Positions 48,656-59,312 of a DNA stretch of 64,000 nt are shown here, in pieces. The DNA is taken from the NCBI GenBank assembly GCA_003971905.1, contig RSEE01000025.1, positions 62,001 through 126,000 on the forward strand, in the 5' to 3' direction. How positions within the stretch are numbered: the stretch's first letter is position 1; the number at the start of each line of letters is the position of its first letter. The DNA is from Moniliella sp. 'wahieum' (taxonomy: Eukaryota > Basidiomycota > Moniliellomycetes > Moniliellales > Moniliellaceae). The position numbers were made by a program, and so were the translations under genes. Below the pieces are notes generated by a model. It was not told the origin of the DNA, searched no databases, and saw only the letters and a list, made by a program, of their open reading frames with translations.

Positions 48656-49783
48656 GTACTTATTTGCCTCCTCGCTCATTGGCCGGACCACAGGAGTGCC
48701 TCTCCGTAGTAAGGCGACTGCTTTGTCCTCCCCCTTGTTGGCTTAATTCCAAAATCATTTATTCCTTCTCGCTGTAAGGCCTGTCAGCCGGCAGCAAGAG
48801 CCATGCATGTCTGACGCCAAATGAGTGTTCCAAAGGTTACTTGACGCAATGAGATTAAGAGCCAGTTCTATCACGTAGATGCTGATTCTGATATGTGAAG
48901 TTGCCCAGCCCTATCGGGCGCGAAGAAGTAGTTGGGCGCCCCAACGCTGGGTTTTGTTGCCAAGTTAGGACTGGGTCATTGAAGTGCTACCGCGAGGGAG
49001 ATCAACAGGTTCCAGCCGCTTCAGCATCAAACTTACGCGCTGTGCCATTTCAGGGCCACCTGTCGCTTCCCGCGGAGCAGAGCAATTCTGGCGTCCACAA
49101 CAGCCGGATCAGACACATCAGCATTGGGGCTAGTGCTGTCGCACACATGGATTTTCAGCCCATTCTTGGGCCACCTTAGGGGCATATACAAGACATGGAT
49201 GGCCCTCGAAGGAAGAAAGGGGGGTGTGGTGGGGGAAGACACTGGCTGGGGCCAGGAAGCGGTGGAGGAGGCCCAGGGGCGCGAATTGGGGGGCGCAGCG
49301 GCGGGGAGCAACAGATCGCTGGGCCTGGTGTCCGCCGCCAGCACGTGACACTGCACAGTGACATGAGACGGACTAGTGGCAGCGTGAGCTGCCACATCAC
49401 TGTGATGTGTGGTGCTGGTCCCATACCACAATTGATTACGCCGTTGGCCAAACATAGACAGCGCCTCCGTGCGGGTCTGCCTATTTTTGTTGCTCCGCAT
49501 GGAGGCAGTGTCTCCAACCCTATTCCGTCCCGGCCCTCTACGCTTTCTGCTCGCTGGTGGCCTCGTCGCCCACCAGGGCAAGCTTCTGACCATCGTCAAC
49601 GAGGTGAGTTTGACTCTGTCTCTACGTGCCAGGCGCGCGTGAGCGCCATCGGGGCACGGCCCCTGCCATTGCTCGCACGCCAGTGGTTCATGGTATAGGG
49701 CGGGGCGCCGGTCGTCTCGGCTGGACCTGGAGGATGGGCCTGGGTACTAACCGCACTGCAACGCGTTTGGCAGTTTTGCAAAC
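48656..49783. other. Interval between NAP1 and eL42
   Basis: No named gene. A minus-strand frame 49599-49033 has a protein-like end (ADVSDPAVVDARIALLRGKR) but no family I recognise. A GTGAGT donor at 49602 and acceptor TTTGGCAG near 49765-49772 suggest that eL42 has a leader intron of about 170 nt. Confidence 0.35.
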
Positions 49784-50154
49784 GATGGTCAACGTTCCCA
49801 AGACTCGCCACCACTACTGCAAGGGCAAGGACTGCAAGAAGCACACGTTAGTATTCCCGTGTTTTTATATGGCCAAGAGGGACTAACCTCCCAACAGCCC
49901 CCACAAGGTCACCGTACAAGACGGGTAAGGCCTCGCTCTACGCCCAGGGTAAGCGTCGTTACGACCGGAAAGCAAAGGGTTACGGTGGTCAGACCAAGCC
50001 GTCTTCCCCAACAAAGGCCAACGACCGAGAAGGTGGTGCTGGCGTCTGGATGGCTCGGCTTGCAAGTACCGCTCGCACGTCGCGCTCAAGCGCTGCAAGC
50101 ACTCGAGCTTGGTGGTGACAAGAAGCAAAGGGTGGCTGCGCTCTCTCGTTCTAA
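49784..50154 (+). CDS. Ribosomal protein eL42 (L44/L36A), heavily frame-broken
   Basis: 60S subunit zinc-binding protein near the E site. ATG at 49784: [20 protein letters not shown], then an intron with donor GTTAGT (from 49849) and acceptor CAACAG, branch GACTAAC; next [66 protein letters not shown] and a final ALSF-stop at 50154. All four zinc cysteines (CxxxxC-type pair and C-A-C/C-K-H region) are recognisable. About six 1-2 nt indels occur in roughly 105 codons, the highest density in the window. The intron shows that it is not a processed copy. Either the assembly is poor here or this is a dying duplicate. Confidence 0.88.
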
Positions 50155-50689
50155 ATGCTCGAGCATGCTGCTTGTTGCCAGCCTGTACATTTTTTACCTG
50201 CTGGCCAGAGTCCTCGGTGTCCCTGTGGACCTCCCAACCCCCGGAGGGACTTGGCTTTGCCAGGGGCACGTCGGGACCCCCTTCTATGCCGCAGCCAAGT
50301 GTGCTGCTACATGACCCCTGAAAACGAATGCGTTCTGCATCCTCACTCCGCCCCACCCATCTTGCTGCTGCGCTATAGATTTCGTGAGGCTTAACCTCGT
50401 AAGGAACTGGAACGCAAGATTTGCCACGTTGGTCGGTTGGTTGCCAATCGTAGGCGAGTACCGCGTTTAAGCTGAGGAAGAAGGGGATCGAGTTGTCATC
50501 TAGTACTGATGCAAGACACAACGCTTTTTGCATCGTCCCAACGGCGATTGCCCAGACGGAGGGCACGGCGGCAGCGATGCGGATGTTCATTCCGCCCTGG
50601 AAGCTGAACCGCCAGCGCGTCGGGGTGGCCCGGTACCCCACTTGCCGCCACGCACACGGCGTGCAAATTGGGGGGTGCTTGGCGGAGGT
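50155..50689. other. Convergent intergenic region eL42 / TERT
   Basis: The two genes point at each other. No additional gene is seen; the exact TERT stop codon could lie anywhere from about 50500 to 50690. Confidence 0.35.
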
Positions 50690-53600
50690 TAGCGTGCGAT
50701 CCGGGCGAGAAGCAAACTGTGAATGCGACGCTGGCCTTGGTGCAGGCCAGAATGCGACGGAAGGCATCGAGACCGAGAAAACGTGAGGAAGACGCGATCC
50801 AGGTATACGTCCGCCGACTGTTCGGACCGTGGGGGGCCCAGGGCGGGGACCTGAGTGGCACGCGGCAACGAATGGTCTAGATTCATCGGCACCCTTTGCC
50901 TGGGAGGGCGAAACAGAGGGTTGGGATACTCTTGCCTGCTGCTCTCGCACGAGCGACCTCCTTGTCCGATTAGCCACTGCGGCCACTGTGCGCGCACGAA
51001 CTCGACAGCACGGAGAATGAGGTTAAAGAGGCCGTCGGCCCTACGGCCTCGGAATTGATCCGAGCCGCGTCGGCAGCGCGTTAGCGGCACGTCGACTGGG
51101 TCCCTGCTCCTTAGCCTTTGCAACGCCCTTGCCTTTGAGTTGGGATTGGACTTGGAAGGAGACGACCTGCTCTTGGCAGCAGGGTGAGCACGATGGACAT
51201 CCCTAAAGCTTTGTCGAGTCCGAGCAACATCTCCAAATGGGCGTGGAACTTCATAGCTGCATCCAAGCATGAGACAGGTAGTCCACGTAGCCGCGAGGGC
51301 GATTGAGGGTGGGGATCATGAAAGATAGAATGGCAGTGATGGCCCAAACTGCGCCAGAGCTTGGAGGCCAAATTGGCACCCGGGTTGCGCCCGGTCGAGA
51401 TGGTAAGCGAATCGTGCACATCGCCAAAGCCGCTCGACCAAAATCCCATCGTACCTCGCCGGGCATGGAGCTCAGTCGCATGGAACTTGTCAAGAATTTT
51501 GGTAGGTAGGTCGGGGATCATCGACCTGAACCCGCCCCACCATTTTGGGCCAAGGCGAGACATGAATGGGGGCTTGTAAAAGCTGGGTCGGCATCCATAC
51601 GAGGCGCAGGACCTGTACCAATTAGATAGCCACACCATGGGAACCACTCGCCATAGTGAGCACGGAGAAGGGTGCCGTCATCACATCGATGGAAAAAGTT
51701 AGTCCGGGTCTTGTCTTCGGCGATATAGCAGCCAAACTCGGCGTGTCCGGCGCGCATCGTGTCGAGGAAGCGATGGGCCTTGTTGGCATCCGTGGTGAGC
51801 AAAAGAAAATCGTCTGTGTAGCGCTGAAGTAGGGTCGGATGCTTGTCGTTTCCCTCGCGAAGAAATCCGAGCCGGTCCGACTCAAGCTGCGCGTAAAAGA
51901 AGGAGCAGAGCAGCGTCGAGAGCCGACTGCCCTGCGGTACGCCAACTCGCTGGCAGTAAAACTCACGACCGATCTTGACCAAGTTGCCAGTAATGTGTTC
52001 CTTGATTAGGGACAAAAGGTGGGCGCGCGTCTCGTGACCACCGCCATATACAGTGTCCGCCACTACCGCCGAACGCAGTCCACCTGCAGCTCCCGCCACA
52101 CCACCCACTCCCGATCCAGGCGGTAGTAGTGTTGCCATAGGCACAGTGCCGCTTTGGGTTGGGCCCTGCCGCTGTGCGGGGTAGAACGATCGGTAGAGAC
52201 CAGCCATTCGTCAAACGGTTTCATGTCCCAGTCTGGTATCGCTGACTTTTATACTTGACCGTCAGGCCCGGCAAAGGGTCCCGGGTGTGTACGTTGAGGA
52301 GACGGGTTAGGCGCGAGACTGGTGGGCGGAATGGGCACAGGGGCAACAAAGGTATACGGGCGAATGTAGTAGGCCTCATTTGCCACGATCGTCTCTAGCA
52401 GACGGAGAAGCGGGCCATGTTCAATGGTGTCAAACGCGCCCTTGACATCGACCTTGACGGCATACACTCTCTGTCCAGCAGCACTGGCTTCCCGGAGACG
52501 AGGAACAAACTCCCGAGAGCTCGCTGGATGTCGTTTGGACCCAAGACTGATGAGGCAAACCGATCGGATTGAGCGGTTTTTCGTACGAGAGCACATGGAA
52601 CGCCGCGTCGAGGACTTGGTTGATACTCTTTTGCAAATGTGCCTCACGCTGGTCGGTCGCCTCCCTGCTTCTTTGCTGGGTTGGCATTGGCAGGCCGCAA
52701 GCGGCGAACAGAGCGACGCTTGAGGTTGACAATGGGACGTACTCCGCGGGTCTTGGGGCGCAATCTGACATGCGCATAGCCAAGCTTACGCGCGGCCATA
52801 AGGGCAATGGCCTCTCGCCGCGGAATGGGATTGAAGAGGGCGGTGCCCATATGCGATAGAATCGGCGCCGAAAGCGCAGCCCAATCGTCCTGACGAAAAA
52901 ACAGCACTCGATTTCGCAACACCCCGACTCGGTGGCGTAAAAGGTGGTACGCAAGAGGGGAGCCAAGAGACTGTCAATGAGATAGTACACTAGTTCGCAA
53001 AGATGCAGCCGAGCCTCACGCGCTGTTTGCTGATCCACACGAGGGCGCTTGCCCCCTTTTACTGGCTGTCCAGGAAGCCAGGGAATATCAGAGGTACGTA
53101 GGCCCTGCAGCGCCTCATGCAAGGTAATCGTCTCGTACCGTCGGGCATGAAAAAAGCTTGACCACTAGGATAGCAAGAAGATTTTGTTAGCCGCCAACTT
53201 CACACACGAGGAAGATGTAACACACCTCGCTCAAACAGTGCCCAGTTGTGTGTTGATCCCAGCAGAGCACGCGGAACAAGACGTCGGAGGACGGCATCGC
53301 ATAGCGCGCAACATCCGAGTGTCGCAAAGCAAACTTATTTAGCGATATAGGCGTAGGTGACTTGTTTTCCCCCTTGCCATCAACTCCTGAACCTGCGGCA
53401 GAGGCAGAGGCAGGGGCAGGGGCAGGGGAAGGGGCAGGGGCTCCTGTCCCAGCCGCTACCGAGGTACTGCCTGATGAGATCGGCTGACTTGGCCCATGGG
53501 GCAACAAACTCGCATTGGGGGCTTGCGATGCGGAAGCGCCGTGCGGGTCCAGGGGTGAGAGGAAGGAAGGTTTTCCCCCAATCGATCGTGCGAAGAATGT

Positions 53601-55478
53601 GCGAGTGGGGGCACGGGAGCACGGGCTGGGCCAGTTGGCAGCGCCTCCTCAGGCATCCACCCTGACGCTTGATCCAAGTCGCGAGTTTCGTGGGCCAAGA
53701 CCTCTTCCTGACGCAACCGCGAGTTCGAGGCCGAGCCAGACGCAACCCCACCGTTCTGGGTAGCTGAGGGCAATTCAGCTCGGAAAGATGGCTGACAAGT
53801 TCGGACCGATCCAACGAGTGAGTTGGTGGATCTTCGAAGGGCAAGTACGCTCGAGCAGGAGAGGATAGTTGAGTGTATCATGGTTCGCTGCCATCCGGCG
53901 GAGCAATCGGATCACACTCTCTGTCCCCGGGAGCCCCGGAGAAGAAGCGGGGCCCGAGGACGGGTAAAGGGGGCCCGGTGGAGGTGGCAAGCCAATCCGA
54001 AGTCGAGCCTGCGCAAAGGCCGAATCTTTCCCCTTTGCCCTCCGTTGACGGGTCCGACTCGCCTCGGCAATCTCACTGTCTCGAACGCCATACTCGGGTA
54101 ACGGGTGCGTCGTGTCCTGGCGCACGGGCGAAGAAATGGACGTTGTGCAAACCATATGCACGAGGAATACATACTTGGCGAGCAGACGGCCACGCAGCAT
54201 CCGGGCCCTTTGGAGTTGGGCTTTGGAGCCGATGGCTTCTTCACTCGCCCCTCGTAGCACCTCCATTCTTTCTTGTCTTTCTTCTCCGACGCCGGCGCCG
54301 ACGAAGTGCCCCTGAGGAAACATCTTGGCGAGCGGTTAAGGATGTGGGTCGGCGGCAGTCCCGCAGGGACCACCCGACCATTTTGCCGACTGGACGCGCA
54401 TAAAAGATCCGGTTGCGCACAAATGCGATCGAGTTGGGCGTGCGAATCGGTGACGCCAATGTGCCTCCACGCGTTGTGCCCTGGAGCAGGAGACGACCCA
54501 GAGAGCACGGACCGACCGGAAAGAGGCTGAGTACTGGAAGGAAATGTATCCCGAACATGGTTGGGTATACTGTGGTGCGCATTGGAAAGCGGGAAGGGGC
54601 AGCCAAGTCGCTCTTGGAGCGGCCCCAACTACGGGAACCAAGCTGTGGAGCCGACTCGACATTGAGAGGGAGTGGTGATTCAGCAACGACTTCCGACCCC
54701 TTCTTGCGGGGGCGAGAACGGCGGGTCCGAGACCTCTTCCTTGGCTGTTCCTTTGCATTCCCCATCGTCGGAGGGAGGGAACGCTTGGTACCGATGCTTA
54801 CGGCACGTGGGTCTGGATGGATGGGAGAGAGCGGGTTCGGGCTCAAAAGACGGTGTGCCTAGTAACGGCAAGCCAGGTACACGTCCGCGTGCCACGTCGC
54901 CAGCGAGTCGGCCGTAAGCTGCAAGAAAGACTCGGTCGTGCGGGTGCCATTGGGAAGGCGGCAAAAGATGGCAGTGAGTAAGGAGTTTGTGCATGAGGGG
55001 AAATGCGAGCTGCTGTGCGAGGCGCTGGAAAAGAGCAGACTCGGATATATGGGTAACAGAGCTGTTGATGTGGGTGGGCGATGGAAGTGGGACCCATGCG
55101 GAGGGCACCGCGGTGCTGAGCATCGAGAGGACGGTAGCCAAGCACTAGAACATTGCTCGAAGGCCAACGTCCGTCGGCCAAGCGGGTAGCCTTGGTGTCC
55201 AACAGCGTTGACTGGGCCCGCGCCAGGACCTCGGGCAGGCTCACGTTCTGCGGCGGCATGCCAAGGCAGATGAGGTGGAAGCAGGTGTTACAAACGAAGA
55301 CAGGAAGCTCCGGGGCGATGACATAGCGGTGTGACGTCAAAGGAGGCAGCAAGCGCGTCGGCTCAGCGGCGCGGCCAGGCAAGACGGCGGCGAGGAATGC
55401 ACGGAGCGAATAGACATGTTTCGCGTAGACGCGACTTAGGACCGCATGCGAGTAGCCGGCAGGAGGCGCCTCCGCCAT
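50690..55478 (-). CDS. TERT: Telomerase reverse transcriptase
   Basis: Catalytic subunit of telomerase. ATG at 55478 (MAEAPPAGYSHAVLSRVYAK). TEN domain: FVCNTCFHLICLG, NVLVLGYR, SFLQLT. RNA-binding domain: RNRIFYARPVGK plus GLPPTHIL (about 54400), T motif MAANHDTLNYPLLLERTCP (about 53890), a Pro/Ala-rich insertion (53440-53390), and a QFP-like block near 53300. RT domain: FYATES (52935), motif 1-2 LGYAHVRLRPKTRGVRPIVNL (about 52790-52730), FHVLSYEKPLNP, motif A VKVDVKGAFDTIEH (Asp at about 52449), motif B' RVGVPQGSRLSTLLCSFFYA, motif C RYTDDFLLLT (Asp-Asp at 51814-51809), motif D/E region EFGCYIAEDKTRTNF and FPWCGYLIGT. Thumb: SLTISTGRNPGANLASKLWRSL (about 51420). The three catalytic Asp are intact. 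Ten or more frame breaks; some may be introns. The C-terminal end is uncertain. Confidence 0.93.
53390..53445. repeat. GGCAGG-type repeat inside TERT
   Basis: Purine-rich GGGGCA/GGCAGA hexamer array. On the minus strand it encodes an Ala-Pro-Ser run (APAPSPAPAPASASAAG) in the linker between the T motif and the QFP-like block of TERT. Confidence 0.85.
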
Positions 55479-55682
55479 GGCAGCTGCAGTGGAGGAAACG
55501 GAGAGAAAGGGGGGAGGCGGTGGTGGCAACGGAAGGCCGCTCGCGATTGGCGTGGACAATTGGCGGTGGGACACGCAGGAAGATGTCGATGATTGATGAT
55601 CATCAAATCGAAGAGCGGGGCGATCAAGCCAACGCGAAACTTGAAACCTAAAACCTGATACGTGGCACGAGAAGCAAAAAAA

Positions 55683-55788
55683 CGACACCTGTGAGATTCG
55701 AACTCACGCCCTCAGAGAGGATTCGCTGGCCCTTGAAGCAAGGTGCTACACATAGCAGGCGAACGGGTAACCACTGCCCTAAAGTGTC
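55683..55788 (-). tRNA. tRNA-Ser(GCT) with intron
   Basis: Acceptor GACACTT/AGGTGTC with G73, D stem GGG/CCC, anticodon stem TTCGC/GCGAA, anticodon GCT, 25-nt intron after the loop, long class II variable arm (CCTC..GAGG) and T stem GTGAG/CTCAC with TTCGAAT. A T-run (AAAAAAA on the plus strand at about 55676-55682) terminates it. The variable arm confirms serine. Confidence 0.93.
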
Positions 55789-56189
55789 TTATGAGATCCG
55801 CATTATTTTCTATAGATAGCACAACAAAGGCCGATTGTATCCAAAGACGCTGAAGAAATGGTGCCTTTGAAAGACTAATATGACCAAAGACCAGAATCGC
55901 CATGAACGGGTTGAGCACTCAGGATGAGGCCTGAGCCTCACAGGCCTTCAAGCTTCAGGGCCGAATGGGAGCCATATGCTGTGAAGGCGGAAGCTTAACG
56001 GACAGTCTCACTTGTTCTTACTCTTTGAACTCCCTCCCTCTCATCCGTTGTCAGGCCTCACGTTGAGGGCATATTTCTCCTAGGAGAGCCTCCATCTTTG
56101 GTAGCGCCTTTTGCTCTTGTTTCTCCCATCCCATTTCTCTCAGTAACTCAGTCTGATCTTTCCTTCTCTCAAGAGTGATGCAAAAGACA
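55789..56189. other. Spacer between two tRNA genes
   Basis: Includes a GCCTGAGCCTCACAGGCCTTCAAGC-type inverted-repeat patch at about 55926-55950. No gene seen. Confidence 0.4.
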
Positions 56190-56286
56190 TTCTCCCTCTG
56201 GGAGTCGAACCCAGGACATTCAGAGATTATAACCACTAGGGTCGAACCAATTACAATCTGACGCTCTTCCAACTGAGCTAAGGAGA
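56190..56286 (-). tRNA. tRNA-Tyr(GTA) with intron
   Basis: Acceptor TCTCCTT/AGGGAGA with A73, D stem CTC/GAG, anticodon stem TCAGA/TCTGA, loop TTGTAA then a 25-nt intron, T stem CTGGG/CCCAG with TTCGACT. The anticodon GTA specifies tyrosine; tyrosine tRNAs of eukaryotes almost always carry introns. Between acceptor and D arm one base (normally T8) seems missing, as if a TTT run had been shortened. Four T follow as a weak terminator. Confidence 0.88.
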
Positions 56287-56629
56287 GGATTTGATCATGC
56301 GCCCCACTCACCTGATCCCGATGTACCTAACCACAAACCTCTCAACAGCTCTATGAAGATGGCAACAGTCAGAACGCTCCCTCTCAACCTCTCAACATGG
56401 CCGCGGACCGCAAAAACAATTCAGACACACTATCAGCTCTTTGTGAAAGCATGTAGTCAAAGCATACTACTATAGGCCATCTAAAAAGGTGATGAACATC
56501 AGAAAACCGAGTGCAAAGGGAAACCTTGTGGACAGTAGGGAGGGGAGGGCGACGGCTCAGAGGAGTTAGACGGTAAGCAAGAAGGATCGGGAGAAAGCCA
56601 AACAGATCATGAGGACTTGAGTGTAGCGC
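56287..56629. other. Spacer downstream of glycogen phosphorylase
   Basis: 3' flank of the glycogen phosphorylase gene and 5' flank of tRNA-Tyr. No gene or repeat recognised. Confidence 0.4.
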
Positions 56630-59312
56630 TCAGAAGCGGGGTTCAATACCCCAGATGTTCTTGCGTAGTCGTCCACCGCACGGTCCGAAGAGAAGTAGCC
56701 CATGTTCGCCGTGGTGTGGACCGACTTGGAAACCCAGTTGCGCAAATACTCCTCCGATCCGGAGCCGCGGCCATAGGCCGCCTCAACCTTGCGATGCGCT
56801 TCGAGGAAAAGCTCGAAATCGGCAGCGACCAAGTGTCTCCGTGGAACCGAGTCGAGTCGAGCAGCGGTCGGAAATTATCCGCTGGGCCAAAGAGGCCCGA
56901 GTCGATCGCGTTAAACACCTGAAGTAGCGGCATAGGCAGGTTTACTCCATGTCCGTTCGCCGCCCGGATGCCCGGGACTTGGTCGGCAGTCACACCAAAG
57001 ATGAAGATGTTGTCCTTGCCAATCTCACGCGTAATCTCCACATTGGCACCATCGTAGGTACCCAGAATGAGGCCGCCATTGAGGGCAAATTTCATGTTGG
57101 ACGTACCCGAGCCCTCGGTACCAGCGGTGGAAATGTGGTTGCTGAGATCCGAACCCGGGCACAAAATCTCCGCCTTGGACACATTGTAGTCGGGAACAAA
57201 GGCAACCTTGAGCAGTTCATCAATGTCCTCGTCATTGTTGACCACTTCGGCGACGGCATTGATAAGATGGATGATCGACTTGGCCATGTAGTACCCCGGG
57301 GCCGCCTTCCCGCCAATAATGGCGGCCTTGGGGATGTAATGCTTGAGACCAATCTCCTCGGTCGACAAGCCCTCGCGACGCAGCCGCTTAATCTCCAGGT
57401 AACGCCAAATCACAGCAAAGATGTTGAGTGCTGACGCTTGTACTCGTGAATGCGCTTGACCTGAACATCATACAGCGCGTGGGGCGACAGAATGACGCCC
57501 GTTGTGTCAAAGACGAGACGAGCCAGTCGCTTCTTGTTGTGCCGCTTGACTGCATCCCACTTTTTAAGGAACTCGAGGTCGTTGGCATACTTGTCCAATT
57601 TCTTCAGGTCGGGAAGGTGGACCAAAAACTTGTGTTCGGGATCCTGGAGCGTTTTGCCAATCAGATCCGCCAACATGGGGTTGGCCGCTTGAAGCCAACG
57701 GCGAGGAGTCAACACCATTAGTTACATTGGTAAAGTGATCATCACCAAAGACCTTGACAAACTGGGGGAAGAGATCGGACTTGACCAGCTGAGAATGCAG
57801 TTCGGCCACTCCGTTGACCTTGTGGCTAGCAATGACCGCCAGGTATGCCATCCGAACCTGCCGGTTGTCCCTCCTCAATGATGGAGCAATCGCGCAGCAT
57901 CTGCTCTGAACCGGGGAACTTCTTGGCCACCTCTTGAAGGAAGAAGTAGTTGATATCAAAAATGATCTGCATGTGCCGCGGCAGCAAGCGTTCCACCAAT
58001 TCCAGTGGCCACTTCTCCAGCGCTTCTTGCATGACCGTATGGTTGGTGTAAGCAAACACACCGCGGACAATGTCCCATGCCTCCTCCCATTCAAGACCAT
58101 GCTCATCAATCAGGACCCGCTGCATTCCACAACCGCCAAGGTAGGGGGGTGTCGTTGAGCTGGATCGCGAATAGTCCGACATTTCGGACCAGTCGTGGCC
58201 ATGCTTGCGGAAGCGGGAAACAATGTCATGGATCGAGGCACAGACCCAGAAATACTGTTGGGTCAAGCGCAGTTCCTTTCCGACGGCAAAGTTGTCGTTG
58301 GGATAGAGCACGTCCGTGATCGCCTCGGCCCGTTGCAGTGCTGACACTGCTTGGCATAGTCTCCTGCGTTGAATTCGGCAAAGTCAAACTCCTTCTCGGG
58401 GGTGGGGCGTGCTTGCCAGAGACGAAGGTTGTTGCAGTTGGGGGTGTGGTACCCTGGGATGGGGAAGTCAACGGCCATAGCGAGCACCACATTGCCTCCT
58501 TCCCACACCTTCTTAACCTTGCCCGTGTGGGGGTCGACCTCGTCCACAACGCGGCCGTAGAACCGGACCGGAATCTCCAGCTCTCGACGCACAATCTCCC
58601 AGGCCGAACCATTCTTGAGCCAGTTGTCGGCTTCTCAACTTGGAACCCATTGACAATCGACTGGCGGAAAATGCCGTACTGATAGTTTAGGCCGTACCCC
58701 CATCCATTGTAGTTGCGGCTGCTGAGCGAGTCAACAAAGCAAGCAGCCAACCGACCCAGACCGCCGTTGCCCAGACCGGCATCGTCTTCCTGTTCCAGTA
58801 CGTCTTCCAACCGGAAACCAAGGTCCTTCAGCGACTCGTTCACCGTGCCACGGGCTCCCTCGTTGATCAACGCATTGTCCAGGGCACGTCCCATGAGGAA
58901 CTCGAGGCTGAGGGTAGTAGATGCGCTTGTTGTTTTCCAGAGCTTGACGCTGCTGGGTGTTGGCCCAGTTGATGGTCACTGCGCTGCGCACGGCGGTGCT
59001 GGCGGCTTGGTAGGCAGCCAGGTTGTCACAGTTGTACATGTTGCGGCCCAATTGGGTTTCAATGTGGGTGACAAAGTCACGCTGGAACACGTCGCTGCGA
59101 CGGGAAATGATCTCTTGCTCGTTCTTGCTCACTTCTCCGCCGAGTGGCGAAGAACGTCGAAGCGCTCCAGGGGAGTACTTGCTCCACACACTCTTGGCAG
59201 TCTCGGGGATCTCAGCATCAAATCGCTGGAGTTGATAAAACGTGAACGCCGAGTTGCGCCGACGGGGCGAAATGGGCGGGGAGGGGACATAGTCGTCGCC
59301 GTAGTCGCTCAT
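56630..59312 (-). CDS. GPH1: Glycogen phosphorylase
   Basis: PLP-dependent cytosolic enzyme releasing glucose-1-phosphate from glycogen. ATG at 59312 (MSDYGDDYVPSPPISPRRRN, the Ser-rich regulatory N-terminus). Blocks: SVWSKYSPGALRR-like, NNKRIYY then after a break LEFLMGRALDNALINEG, EDDAGLGNGGLGRLAACFVDSLSS, NGWGYGLNYQYGIFRQ, ALEKWPLELVERLLPRHMQII, LVFDTTGVILSPHALYDVQVKRIHEYKRQ, STAGTEGSGTSNMKFALNGG with the PLP-binding Lys (about 57070), GTYDGANVEITREIG. The C-terminus, after a 1-nt repair near 56655, is ARNIWGIEPRF ending at 56630. Length of about 880 residues is normal. Breaks near 58920, 58640, 58330, 57860, 57700, 57420, 56870 and 56655; the first is an extra C in a CCC run. Confidence 0.93.
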
